From Gorsachius magnificus (Eukaryota > Chordata > Aves > Pelecaniformes > Ardeidae), in the NCBI GenBank assembly GCA_034008185.1, contig CM067082.1, positions 122,823,988 to 122,887,987 of the forward strand: 64,000 nucleotides of DNA, given 5' to 3'. The translations under genes were made by a program, and so were the position numbers. The notes beneath the pieces were generated by a model. It searched no databases. It was not told where the DNA came from and was given only the letters and a program-made list of their open reading frames with translations. Below, one piece after another: positions 12,188-25,500 of this stretch (within the stretch, counting starts at the first letter, position 1; each line of letters opens with the position of its first letter).

Positions 12188-14449
12188 CACAGAGAGAGGT
12201 GTTTGGAAGGTAAGAATCTGCTCTCTATTCGAACACACAACTTTGTCTCTGTATTTGTACTATGCAATGCATGTATATGGAAATGCACAGTCTGGTATGT
12301 GTGTTTGTACAGAAGAACCTTTTATTTTTTTAAATGTCCTCACCAGAGCATATCACTTGTCCTGTATAGGGGAATTTTACAGACTTTCAGCCTAGCTCAT
12401 CCATGGCCATGGCAAGAACAGCCGTCTCAAAAGATGTTGATGCAGGATGCTGTTGATTCTTGGTCAACTGGAGGTCTAACCTGAAAAACCCAGTGCCAGA
12501 AGAGACATTCCTGTCTACACATCAACATATCAGACCTGAGAGGATGCAGCCATTAAAAAGAGGAGGCTGTACATCCGTTTAACTACCACATGTAGTGGTG
12601 GAGCATGCTGGCCTGTGCTCTTTACCCTGCCTTTCTCCTGAGTAGAGCACACTTATGCTTGCTGAGTGACGTTAAGAGGGTAAGAAGACAAGATGAACTA
12701 GCATATAACAGGAATAATGGGCAGGTACTAAAATTTACTAGTGTTGTCCTTGTCTTTCTTTAGTTTAACTTGACACTTTCGCCTTTTCCAGTCAGCCAAA
12801 TTTCTGTGGTAATTAATATATTGATATTGAAAAAAACATTTGGGTTTGATGTAATGCTGTGACTTTAGCCTTAATGCATAGTCTTGGCTTATCTAACTAC
12901 TTGTCTGGGGTCTTGTGAATCTCTATAGCAGATTGATGCCTTTTCAAAGCCATCTGGAAGAAGATCTACCCACTCTTTTTTTTTTTTTTTCCCCCTGCTC
13001 TTTTAATTGGAACTGCTGGCTGGCCCTGTGTATCAGAGCAGTACAAAGGCTGAGAAAACAGAGAGGTCTTACACTAAGCCATTTGAAAGGGCAGCAGGAG
13101 ACGTCATCCATTTTGTGTATAGATATGTTTAGATAGATGTGGTAAGCCATGAGAAGTGGATGCCTTGACAGGTTACTTTTCAAAGACTGCTGATTTGCAG
13201 TGACCTCTGACTGCTCTCAAAACAGCTGAATTCTGCAGACTCTGGTAATCTGAGATAGAAACTGTTTTGAAGTCGGCTGGGTGTAAAGAGTCTGTTGCTG
13301 CCCTGGGTGCCTCAATATCACAAGGAAAAGTAGAGCAGCGGGAAAAGGATGCGGTGGTTGGAAACTCCCTTGTCTGATTTTGCAGGGGACAACTCGTTCT
13401 GTTTGGAGGACAACGCCTGGGTGAAAACTACGCACCTATATACTTGGATGTTGCCGGTGCCCCCCAAGCCAGCCATTGCCTCCGGGATGTGTGTAAAAAC
13501 TCCCTGTTCCCCACTACACGATGCTTCCCTGTTCTGTGGGAGCCTCATATAACATATATTTTAAAGGCACAGCATGTTATATATCATGTGTAGTCACAGT
13601 TCTATAAAATAGATGCAGACTGTGTAGGGAGAGGTAGAATAACCCTTTTCTCTCATACTATCTTATTGATTAAAATAATCGTTAACAAAATTCTTTCCAA
13701 CCTGTGCTGGAAGTCTGTTGTCTTTCTGTTCGACATGGAGAAGCTCTTGTAAGCCTGGAAGTTTTCCTCTTCTTTTTTTTTTTTTGTTTGTTTGTTTGTT
13801 TGTTTTTTGGTTTGGTTTGTTTTAGATGTTAACACATGGCTTAATAAAAGATATTCTCCCTTCTAATAAAGTTTGCCTCTGTTCTGGGCTACCATATATT
13901 TTTTATTGTGGTCCCATAGGGCTGCATGGTGCTGAGGACACCTGGAAAGGAGCTGCTCCCACTTCTCTGACCAGTCTTCTCAGTGGCCATCCCAGTTCAC
14001 CCACCGGCACAGACAGGGAGTGTGCATACAAGCCTCTGTCTGTCTTTGGACTCATGCTTGCAGGCTCCCACTTGCCCTCTCCCCCTGCCATGCACATCCA
14101 ATTTTAAGGGATCCTAAACAGCTGCTTCCAGATGTTCACGTGGAGATTACATACAACGCCCCTGCATTTAAAGTATTTGTATCCCCTTAAAAACACCACA
14201 GATTTTCATTTATCTGTGCTTGCAGCAAGGCATGGGACTAGAGGGGACAGACTGGCAGTCCTGTGGTACCAGGGGAAAGCAAAGGAGGAGCAGGGAGACA
14301 GGGTCTGCGGAGCACAGCCACTGAGCAAGCCTTTGGCATGTTGAGGAGACCCCCCCAGACACCTTCCATCCCAGCCAAGCGGCTCAAATGCAAGACCCCT
14401 ACTCCTTGCATATTCCCAGCATGGCTGTAGGCAAAGAAAAAAGTACCAT
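12188..14449. other. Non-coding; homopolymer tracts
   Basis: No gene is recognised. It holds a run of 15 T at 12976-12990 followed by five C, and the T/GTTT tract listed separately. The frames found here are short and unrecognised. Confidence 0.5.
13773..13824. repeat. T13-(GTTT)5 low-complexity tract
   Basis: A run of 13 T (13773-13785) is followed by five GTTT units (13786-13805) and a degenerate T/G-rich tail. On the minus strand this is an AAAC repeat followed by an A run. It could be the remnant of an A-rich retroposon tail on the minus strand, but no retroposon body was recognised next to it. Confidence 0.9.
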
Positions 14450-14800
14450 CAAAACGCCCAAAACGCGTTTAAACTCACGACAGCCCTTTTCAGGCAGAGC
14501 TTACTTTACAGCAGTGGGCTGAAAGATGGCGAATGTGGCAAAATGAATGACGAGGAGTTAAGGAAAAGGCAGCATCCAGTCTCCCCATGTTTAGGAGCCG
14601 GGTGGGAAGCCTATGGCAACTGCAGCAGGCAGGGAGGCAGCTGGGGAGAGCCGGCGTCGGGGCAGTCGGGGCGGGCTGCGGGCAGGCGGCCTCCTGGCTG
14701 CCGGCCCAGCGAGCGGCTGGCGCGGGCTCAGCACAGATGGAACTTGGCCGGCGTGTGGCTGCCAAACCTAAAGAGTCTGCACTGAACACACGCCGAGCGG
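14450..14800. promoter_or_regulatory. CpG island, possible promoter
   Basis: CpG is scarce in most of the window, but 14641-14800 alone contains 17 CpG dinucleotides by direct count in strongly GC-rich sequence. Further CpGs occur upstream from about 14455 (ACGCGTTTAA and neighbours). At 14523-14531 the sequence AAGATGGCG matches the YY1 core, which in vertebrate CpG-island promoters often lies just downstream of the start site on the sense strand. This hints at plus-strand transcription. The ATG inside that motif (14526) opens a frame of only six codons, and a second ATG at 14543 opens an 80-codon frame of unrecognised composition. No TATA box was seen. It could equally be a distal regulatory CpG island or a GC-rich relic. 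Confidence 0.5.
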
Positions 14801-17800
14801 CATTTTTTTTTTGTTTTTTTTCAAAGGCTTAATAAATTGGGCAGATTTGGGCAGATTTTGAGAAAATGGCTGCCTGTGAGATGGGGACACATCTCAGCCG
14901 CGTGGTCCAGAGTCATCCTGCTGAAACTTCTCAGCTGGGTGGCTGAAAGGTTTTCTTTTTTTAATATAGGCAAAATTTATATTTTGAATTAGTAGGCGTC
15001 TGGACCATTTAGATGAAATTTCCAGAAAAAAATCACTGTGAGATACCAATCCAGAGCAGAAAATTTTAGCAGAACCAAACTGATTTGATTTAGTTCAAAG
15101 CTCTGTGTTTTAGGAAGTTAAAGTAGCAAAGTATCAGGCTAATTTTGAAATGATGTTCCTAATTCGTCTGCTTTAATAAAAGCCTCACACGCGTTTTAAA
15201 GCTTGAAGCATATCGTTCCTAGAACTGCTAAAGTAATTCTTGATTTTGAATTGTTAACAAAAGGAGACATTGCTGTGGTTCCCAGCAAGCACAAGATCAA
15301 CCTTTACTTAACACTTACGATGCCTTTTGTGGGCATAGCTGAGTTCCTTCTCCATAGTAAAAATAATTTGCTGGCTATCATTTCCCATTCAACAGTCACA
15401 GAACTCAATCAAGCTGACTTGGGGTATCTACAAGCAATTATTGTCAACACGTGCTATTTTTCCTCTTAATTATCATGCTCTTGGAAGGATCTGACTGTTT
15501 GAGGATGGCAGATTTCATTATGGAGAAAACAAACGAGCACACACCCCCCCATTTCTAAACCTTATTTTTACAAAAAAAGAGACAGAAAAGGTGAACGTCC
15601 TGTTAAGCCCCAGAAACCAGAAGACAAAAGAATTGGGGAGTTGTGTATGGTTTTTTACCCAGTCATGATTTTTAAAGCTATCTCATAAGTTCAGTGGTCT
15701 TAGTATTGCTTTCTGCTTGATTTGTTCGGCACTACCACTGCATATTAATTTCGTATGTTAATAGTTTTACAGAAATATGCTTAAGCGCCTAAAAGCACCA
15801 AGCAGGAGTAGTGGTTTTTAACAAAGCATCAGAACCAGGGCTCGGATGATTAAGGGCCCCTGTTGCAATTGGGAAAATGTTATCTCTGCAGTCGTCGCCA
15901 GTGTCTGGCTCAAGCAAACGGTCCCCCTGACACGTTCTGTTCAGATGCGGATACCGAACTGGCGTAATTCAATACAATCCCATTGACTTTGCCAGCTATT
16001 CTGAGCTATGAGTCTGGCACATGGAATCCATGTTTTTAAATACAGTTATGTATTTTCTTCTGCCATAAGATCAGAGTCATTCATAGCCATGTTTCAACAC
16101 TACTTTGATCTTGACTCAAGCCAGTTGAATTGAATGTAAAATCCTGGTTAAGCATATTATTATTGTTTTCTGCTCTTGTTAGTATACCAGTATTGGAATT
16201 TAAAGTCAAAGCAAAACTATTTTTATTCAAAAAAAACCCTAAACTGGAAATTTAAATTTTTTCACCATTAATAGGGGGAAACACATGTTTTTTCAATCCT
16301 TTTTTTTTGCATCCTAAATACAGATCAGATTTTAGTATTCCCTATATTTATTGATAACTTAGTTCAAAGATTTGAGTGGATTTACAGCTGAATTGCCCAA
16401 ATCTTTCTCTTTCCCTTTCTAACACTAAAATTTAATTTTAAATTGGTTAAAAAACAATGTAAATCCATTACTGACATTCGAAGGGTGATTTCATTAAGCA
16501 TAGGGGTTCATCTACATTTCAAAAGCAGCTGTTTTTATGACCTAAAAACTATACATGAAACACTGGGATTTGGGCTGCTTTCTGTAGACAAAAAAGAAAA
16601 AAAAAAATCCTTGTGGCTTTAAAAATATTTCTGTTTTCTTGCAATGATTTATCGTATTATGAGAGTATCATCAACATATAATCCTCACATTCTCCGGCAC
16701 ATAACAAACATATGTGTTTGTTAGTATGGACCAAATGAACATGTACCTTCACAACCATGATGCTCCACAAAAGAAACATATGGAGAAAGGCAGGACTTGT
16801 TAATTTGTTCTCAAAAGGATACAGATAAAAGCAGATTGTAAGGGGCAATAAATTATACTTTTTTGTACATTTTCTTCAGTAATTTTTTTTTAACCCTCCT
16901 AGTTGACACAGAATTTCCTTTGCAGCATTATTTATTGCCAGCAACGTTGCTAGGCTGCCTGGGAGGGCAAAATGGAAAACTTTGTGAAGTATACTTGGAG
17001 AGTGCTCGTTTAAACCAGATGATTTGTGAGTAAGTCTTGGAAAGCTGGGGGTATATTTTAGATATGTTAACTGTATTGTAGTGGGCTTTTATATAGTGAA
17101 TGAAAGACTCTGGAAAATGTTGCTTATATAGGGAATGTTTACCAAGATATATTTGAGTTTCTCACCAGTATGTGGGCTATAATCTTCTCAGCATAAAGTA
17201 AGATCTTCCGTTTCTCCACTTGAAGGCTCTATAAATGTTGGAGAGTTATATTTTGGAAAATGACTGTTAATTTTAGGTTTGCCTCTTCTAGGAGCTTAAT
17301 TATTAGAGAGCACCGACACCTCTTTTCAGAAAACTAGATTCTTATGATGTGTCTCAAGCCACACAACAAAACATTGGAAGCATCAGAAATCATTAGACGC
17401 TTCTGAAAATTTTAGGGCTTGAATGACTGGCCTGGCACATCCTTTACAGAAAGGTTTTAATGGGACCTTTGACTAACCTGGGTCTGGTATAAACCAACAA
17501 CTGCCAAAGATGCTCAGAGCTCCGAAGAGCAAATTTATATTATGAAGAAGAGCAGATTATATTATGCGCACACCGACATGTTAAGTGTGTATCTATGTTA
17601 AATATATTTCTCTATGGACACATTTGCATACAGGGACACATGGAGGAAGAGCAGCTTCCAGATCTGAGAGATCCCAAAGGTGGGTGCAAGGAGACAGCTG
17701 GGAAGGGCTGGGGGAGGGATGCCTCCCGAGGATAAGGCACTTGCACCACTGCTTTTCCTCCTGGCTTGCCTGCTGCATGAGTGCCCCCCACCAAGCACTT

Positions 17801-19499
17801 GTCATCCTTATCCTCCCACCACCTTCTCCTCTGCATACTCCCATCACCAAGGTGGCATCTGCAGAGAGGAGGGATGGTGAGGTGAGAAGCCTAGGGCAGG
17901 GGCAGAAAGGAGACTGGAGGCAGGGGCTAAGCCTGCCCTAGGCTCACCCTCCAGCCATCAGCATCTAACCTGTGCAGAAATGCCACCGGGAGGCTGAGCT
18001 GCAAGGTGAGCTCATGTTGGTTTGGTAACTGTACTTACAACTTATGCCCAAACACTTGCCTACAACACTGGACTGAACGCGGTTCAAAATCAGACCTGGC
18101 AGGGAAAGATCCAAAGCAGCATTATCACCCGGTGAAGATTTGCTGCAAAATCCTCTGTTCCCTTCATATTCTCCCACGCGTGCACACAGGGTGCTCCCTG
18201 CTGCTGCCCGCCCGCCCACCCCCCCCCCGTGTCAGGCTGCGGTGCTGTCATGGGATCTGTCACAACAGGCTCGTGTGGCGTGGCACCATCAGTCACGTTG
18301 TACACAGGGGGTGCTTTGGCTCCCACTCCCCTAGATAATTCAATACCCTGGATTTTGGGGGGTTGAATTTTTATTGCATTTCCTGTCTTGGAGACATGTA
18401 GTCGTTGCTGCTTTAACACAGTGGTAGTGAGTGGGTGGGGTTTGGGTTTTTTTTTCTTTTTTAGCTTCATGAGCATTATTCTTTCCTAAGAAAAGGTCAC
18501 TTTTAAAGACATAATCAGGCGTCCTTCCACATGTGTGCACATTCGCGGTCCTGCATACACTCTAATTTTTAATGTGAAGTGATCAATTGCATTTGAGTGC
18601 CTGCAGCCAGCAAGTATCTAATGGAAACGGGCAAAATATTTTTCATGCACCAGTGGCCACAGTAGTGAGATCAAATAGGCCCCAGCAAATCTGAATGAAA
18701 GGGCAGTATGCGTCTGTTTGAATGTAAAGGAAAGGTAAACGCGAGGAAATGGGAAATGCATATGTGGGTCTGAGAGCAAAACCCAGACCTGGCTTGCCTC
18801 GAGAGGAAAAGGTCCTGACTTTGTCACAGAGATATGCCTTATAAATCAAGTCCTTTTAAAGTAGTGTTGGTTTTAAAATAGAGCAACTTGCTAGACTTAA
18901 CTGAAGCTTAAAAGGTTATGTTACGGGGGGATCATTTTGTGTTCATTGGGATCATTGCTCTGAAATTGGTGCACGTCTCGTGGGTAAATCCACTTTTTCA
19001 GTGCTAGGAACTGCCAAGCTGGTGTGCAGCTATTTCTGAAAGAAATTGAGGGATACAGCAGCTGATCCTGCAGCAGAAAGGTGGGTAGTTTCATGGTAGG
19101 TGTGTACAAAAAGATGCCCCAGAGCATAGCCCCACTCAGGTCAGTGAGAGATTTGCTACTAACCTCAGTATCAGACGTTTTAGCTGTCAGGGTATTCCCC
19201 ACGCTCTGGCCAGCAGCGAGGACACAGACCTGAACGTGTTCTGAAAATACCACCAGCGGAGTCTAACGCAACATGTCCAAGTTATTTTTACTGGTGAGAA
19301 ATCAGTGGAGAGGCTTTATACTTGACTAAGGAGAGGGAACCTTTTTGTCTATTTCTGCTCTGTTTTCAAAGTTGTACATGAAAAAAAAAGCACATGCAAT
19401 TAAATATAACAATATAATATCTGACTTGGGCATTCAGATGAATATGTGGAATGACTGGTGGGTTGGTAGTATGTTGCAAGGTCATTCAGTTATGTGAAA
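14801..19499. other. Non-coding, largely AT-rich; GC-rich at 17640-18360
   Basis: No gene is recognised. From about 14940 to 17600 the sequence is AT-rich with several TAAT-type core motifs. Between about 17640 and 18360 it becomes GC-rich, including a run of 10 C at 18219-18228 and a moderate number of CpGs. No interspersed repeat was recognised. Confidence 0.5.
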
Positions 19500-19545
19500 A
19501 TCACAGGGACTTCTAGAGATAACCTCATCCAAGCCCCTGCTCAAA
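19500..19545 (-). mobile_element. Possible old CR1 3'-end relic
   Basis: GGGACTTCTAGAGATA followed by CTCATCCAAGCCCCTGCTCA resembles the minus-strand 3'-UTR block of older avian CR1 subfamilies (GGGACCTCTGGAGATC, then a block of the type CATCTAGTCCAACCC, then CCTGCTCAAAG). The match covers only about 45 bases and fades on both sides, so it may be chance. Confidence 0.35.
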
Positions 19546-22500
19546 TCATCTGAATAAACTGAATATCAATATTAACCTGAAAGGTCAACATGAGATACTG
19601 ACGAGATGTAAAACCTACCTATGGTTCTAGAATTACAGTGGGCTTGCAAATTTGGCCTGAGAATAGTCATGACTAGCATTCAGAAATTACTCTTTGAAGG
19701 GGATATTTCCACCTCATTTTATTTATTTATTTATTTAAAATAAGTGCAGAGTGCATTAGTAAGTATTATCGCCGGCTGGTCACCCTGGGAGATGGTGACA
19801 GAAGAGAGGGTCCTACAGATGTGATCTGGGAGGCAGAGCCAGGGAACAAACCAGCATGGGACAGGGGTGGCTCAGCCTGAGTGAGTTGCTTTGACTGACT
19901 TTATTTTCGATGGAGAAAGAAAGCCACTTCCAAAGGGCACATCTCTTATGTCAAAGATTGGCGCCTACGAGAGATGAGCCAAACTGATGCCTGGAGTTGC
20001 TTCTCTGCCCCTCTGGGGGCTGTAGAAGGCATTTAAATGACTGGTGTGGAGGTGATATCTATCCTTCATGTGGCTAAAGCTCAGAGGGTGAATCCTTCCC
20101 TTCTGTGTTCAAAGAAACGTTGAAGAAACTTGTGTCTTTCTTGGTGCTGCTGTGGATGGAGAATGAGATAGTGGACTTTTGAGCAATTCTCCCAGAAATG
20201 TGCAAAGCTGCAAAATTTCAGAACCTATTTGGGAATCCTCAGCCATCAATAACACAGGCAATAGTGAAATAACAGCAGGACATTTTACTTTTAAATGCTT
20301 CTCATAAAAATGAGGGGAGCAGATTGTTTATATTAACCTTTCTGGGAAATGCAATCAAATTGTCCTTGAAAAATGTTAAAGAAGAAAAACATAAGTGTGA
20401 CTTTCAATAGCCCTTAACAATCTGTGAACTGGCCCGTTGCTAACTGTCACACACAATGTACATTTTGTTTAGTGATTTCTGTTACACTGCCACTCTCTAT
20501 GAAAATGTTTAAAAGAATAATTCAAGCTGCATGATCCCAGGTGCATAAACATGCGCTTCGCAAGCCAGCGGAGAAACTGCCGAGCCTAGCAGGATCGTCA
20601 GACCCACGGGTCAATTCAGGAACTAAGAAAATCATTTCCTATTTCCCTTCATGGATTTGGAGCATGCTGGGATCAGCCAGTCTAGAAAAATAGAAAGAAG
20701 CTGTGTCTTCTGCAGCAAAAACAGCACTGGGAAATGAAAGATGCCTCCAACCCTGGCCAATTCTGTCAAAGCAGGATGGGGAAAATGCGTGGTCCCTGTT
20801 GGCCGAGGCTCCCGGCGGTCTTTCCTACTGCAGTACCTGCTCTGCAGAGCCGTGCCCTACCTTGCTGGCAGCAGCAGGAGGGGGAGCCTGGCCCCACTCC
20901 TGGCGGAGGTGGTTAATACCTCACACCGAGCGAGTCTGGAAGGCTCCCTCAGCTGAGGTCCCTGCACCCTTGGCTCCCCACTTAGCACATTTTCAGGCTC
21001 TTGAGTTGCTTTTCAGAGGCCTTCAAAAGCACCTGCCTTTTCACTGACTAAGAAACTAGGCTTAAGTGGGATTTCAAGCCTCAGAGTATGGCTCTGTGCC
21101 TCCATGGGAATGTGTGGTTTTGCACGAACTGAAGCCCCTTTGCTGTGCCTTCCCTTCTCTGGTGGGAGAAGTTAATCACTGAACACTGGCCCATTTCACC
21201 ATCCTCGATACCATGCAGGTGAGGTTATGGACCATCTTGCGGCACCTAAAATAGGCCAAAATGCAATTGCTAATATTTGCCATGCCCCATGATGTACCAT
21301 CCCTAAAATTCCTGATTGTTTCCTCTTTCTTCCTCTCTTTTGTTCATGGCCAAGCTGCTTCTTCCTGGTCTTGCCTGCCCGAAACACAGCCCATAGTGCT
21401 ACAACTTCAACAAGCTTGGACAGTCTCCAGCTGGTGACAACACCTTGGCCAGCCCATGGGGTAGGTGGGATGAGTCCAGGCAGCTGTGTCCTCTTTTCTG
21501 AATGAAGAAGCTCAGATAAATCTGTGGGAGTTTGCTTGATTTTGCCTACCTGTTTTACTCAAAGAAAGCACAAGGGTCCCAGTTTGTTCCCTCTTGCTGT
21601 CCTCTGGATTATGAAAGCTAGGCAGAGACCATGAAGAAAGCAGCATGGTGTCACTGGCCTGTGTAGGGCTATTGAGTCAGAAGGAACATGGAATAACAGT
21701 AAGTGCATGTGATTTCAGAAATGTAGTAATACTCAGGAACTTTTTTGACTCACTCACAATGGGTACTCTCCGAGTAATCAGGATGTATAATCTATCAGCT
21801 GAGGTTCAGCTTGTTGAAACACCCTCTGCACAAGTAAGTGGGCAGATTTCTGAGGGGTTTGTTAGTAGTTTTTCTCCATTATTCGGAGCCTGTGTCCATC
21901 ACCGAGGACATAATTGAGGAGCATGGATGTCATGCAGAACTGCTGCCTTAGCGTCCAGGCCCTCAACAAGTCCTGTTTTTTCTCCTCTGAATCAGTCTTC
22001 TGTTTCCAGCTGCAGTTTCCCATTACACTTTCTTTCCCTATATCAAAAGGCTTTTTTTTTTGTTTTGTACCAGACTTTTACTCCCTATTGGAGGCAATCA
22101 AACCATTTTTCGGTCTTGTTTTGGAGAGGCACCACAGGCTGAGCTCCTGAAGCCTTTCACGGAGGTATTGGTCTCCACACTTTGTGTTAGCTCTTTTAGG
22201 CTATTTCTCATTCATGTTGCAGTCTTGCAACATCCTTTCCTTAAATCCAGTCCTCAAGCATTATTCCACTACCAGCTACACCAGTCTAACTAAATATGAG
22301 CACTTCTTATTTATGGACTGAACACTTAAGTTCATTATCTACTCTTGTTCCTGGCTTAAATTTTGTTCTTGTTGGCTCACAGCATCACAGGGGGAGCAAA
22401 CACTGCTTTGTGAATGACAAATCTCTTTTCTTTTTCTGCTTGTCCCTCTTTCTTCCCCATCAATCTCTAGCATTTCCACTTCCATTCTTTGTGGAGAGGT

Positions 22501-25500
22501 AGTTACCTTGGAGGTGCTGGTGGGCTTGACCAAGGATTCTTAATTCAGTATTTTACAAAGCTTTTTTATGGTGTTAGGCATTTTCAAAAAATAAGGGTAT
22601 TTAAATATCCTTCTTCATACCTATGACACATCACAGTTTTATTTTTCCTTTTAACACCCTGCAAAATGAGTTTTGAAAGGTAGAAAAAAAAGGCAAAATT
22701 CAGCAAAATCCCCTGTGATAATTATTATACTGACCACAGTAGCAAAGATGGCATGGAGAAGAGAAAATAAAGTGAAAAAAGAACACCTCATGAACCAGTG
22801 TAAAATGCTTCCATTTCAAAAATTGCACAATGGAAAGGTCTTCATTTTTTCTTTGGTGCTAAGAGTTGTTTGCCCATCTCCTTGCAGTTCAGCACCTGAC
22901 TCTGATTCAAACAGCGTGTAACCTCTTTGGAAGCCAGACACCCTCTCAGGAGAATGAAAGAAATGAAAGTCTTTCATGAAAGCCTGCACCATTGAGAAGG
23001 CCACGGTACCCAAGGATTTCCTGTGTGTAGTATGTGATCTATTCAAAGTCAGACCAAATAGTTTCTTGTATGAATTAACAGGATATTTTTGGTTTCTATA
23101 GTATCCATGCTTTTATGATCTTAATATAATCAAACACTGCTTTAGTCGGCTTATGCGCTGAAGCGTATTAGCAGGGGTAAAATGAAACATGTTTGGAGAA
23201 CTTGACCTATTTCAGATCACCAAATAGAAACCAGAGGAAGGAAGGTTTATCTGTTGTTTCTATTGTCCTCATCTGCTTTACATTGGCAAAGCATTAACAT
23301 TGAAAAAGTTGCTTGAAAAACATTAAACATTTCCCCACAGAAATGTTTGACTGTTAAGGGAAAAATCCAAACCCAGAGATTTACGGTTTGAATCTTCCTA
23401 TCTGGAAACACTCAGGGACGTGATAGGTGAAGTGCAGGGGGGTTACAGTTGTATTATCCTTTAAGAATACGGTTCCCTGCTAGGGCGACATCTTCTGTGG
23501 CGCAAAGGGGCAGGTAGATCATGGGGCACATGGATAAGTAGATAAATGCAGCCCATGTACAAGGAGCTCACCAAACTAGAAATGTTACGACACTGAGAGA
23601 GGGATTTTAGGGCAGAAACATTTATTTACTTGCCTGTTGACCAACATCTGAAATTTTTTCAGTTTTAATTAGTGGGTAGGCAAAATCCAAAGACAGTAAA
23701 ACCCTTCTGCAAAATATTCTCTTTACTTACTACTTGATCCAGCCAAGAAGCTTTGTATTTTGATCCACATCCATAATAAGAAAAGGAAAGAAAAGGAAGC
23801 ATTTTTGAGAATTAATACCTCCCTGACTGACATTGATTCGGTTCAGTGTTCACAGTCTTCTTTCAGCTCTGGGATGGACCACAAATGCTCCAGCAGCCAA
23901 AGAATCAGCAAAAAGTTTTCTTAAAAGCAAAGAAAACACAGATGCTTGGGCATGGAGAAAACCATTCAATTTATCTTAGAAAGAGCGAGCTTTGTGACCC
24001 CGAAGGATATTTGAGGATTTGGTTTAAATCTTTAGCAACTTGTTCTGCATGATTTAACAGCAATGGAAGCTCTGTTTTGTTGCACACCCTACTACACCTA
24101 ACCAAAGTGACCCTGACACTGTTAATATACTTCAGCAATCATATTTTTCACAGACTTTTACCGCTATTGACTACCAGTGAATTGCAGACTGTTGCCCTGA
24201 CCCCTGGTAGCCCTCATACAGCCATCACACGTAGCAGTCACCTGCACTGCGATGCTTTCTCTCTGTGTGATTGAAATAAATGAGTGGCAGGAGGTGCATT
24301 AGGGTAATACGAACAAAGTCTCCGCAAGATTAGCAACAATATTCTTGACTTCCACAGTTAGTCCTTTATGATTTACAATGATTTTGATTTATCTCCTACC
24401 AGTATGCTCACTTTGGGGTTTCTGGCTATGTTTTCAGGACAAAAAATTCTGCGGAAAAGAAGCATTAAGTTTTTCTCTCACTCATTTAGGTCACAAAATG
24501 GAGCTGAGAGAGAAAAATCAGTAGCCTTCAAACGTTATTACCTTGCTAATGATAGCTCTCATCGCATGACAGTTCTCAAACTGATAAGACGTTCCAAACA
24601 TCCACAGAAAAGGCAAAGAGGTTTTTTAGTGCCCCGGCTCTGTCTCTGCAGCTTGCACATGTTTTCGAATGTAATTTCATGCCTGCTTTCTGACAGCTCA
24701 TTAAACAAAGGCCTCTTGGTACATATAGTGCCCATCTTCCTGCTGAGATTGTAACATATTTATGGTGTTTGCAGATTGCTGGCTGTTTGCTCTTCTACTT
24801 CACAGTGTCCTGCCTGCCAAATGCTTATCAGTCTAGCGAAGGTGACAGTTTTCCCCATTTGTGTAGGTATCAATGGTCTTGTGTTTGACCCTCGGAGGCA
24901 AGAAGCAATATTATTAGAAGAAGCTCCTGCAAGCAATAGATAAAAGCAATCACACAGGGAGAGACAGCGAGGAAGAGCTCAAGGGAGGAGGCTGATGTTG
25001 TGGAAGCTGATAGCTTGCATTCAGGGAAAGTGCTGGCAGTTAGTTAGCTAGACAGCTGGTAACATCCAGACCTTGTGGGATTTCAGCTTCAGACAAAGCA
25101 AACAAGGATTCAGGAGTGTTGAGAAGCTATCTGGAGTGGTGTACAAGGGCAATCAGAGCTACTCGCTTCTAATTATCTGCCTCCTTCCTGCCATTAAACT
25201 ATCATTATTATACATTCGAACCAATAAAGTTTAGTGAATTTAGCACCTTCTATTTTCTTTAAAAGCTGGTGCCAAAACCCTGCTTTCCTTCGTAACAGAA
25301 CAGATGAAGACATCTTTAAGCCAGCCGCTACCATTCATCCATCTGTCCTTGGAGGGCAGCAGGGGACTAGGAGCAGGTTTCTGCTTGTACCACCACCGGC
25401 AGCTGAAATATCTGTTCCACTTCACCACAGTAACAAAAGGGCTAATTGGGTTTTGTTTTTAAGAGAATTTTCTTTTCTTTTTTTACTTCTTGTCAAGCCT

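Noticed and set aside
22963..22977. ATGAAAG-T-CTTTCAT palindrome as a binding site
   Set aside because: It is short, has no partner sites and matches no operator I can name.
24368..24754. 128-codon plus-strand frame in AT-rich DNA
   Set aside because: There is no recognisable domain, no good start context and no flanking signals. The composition looks random.
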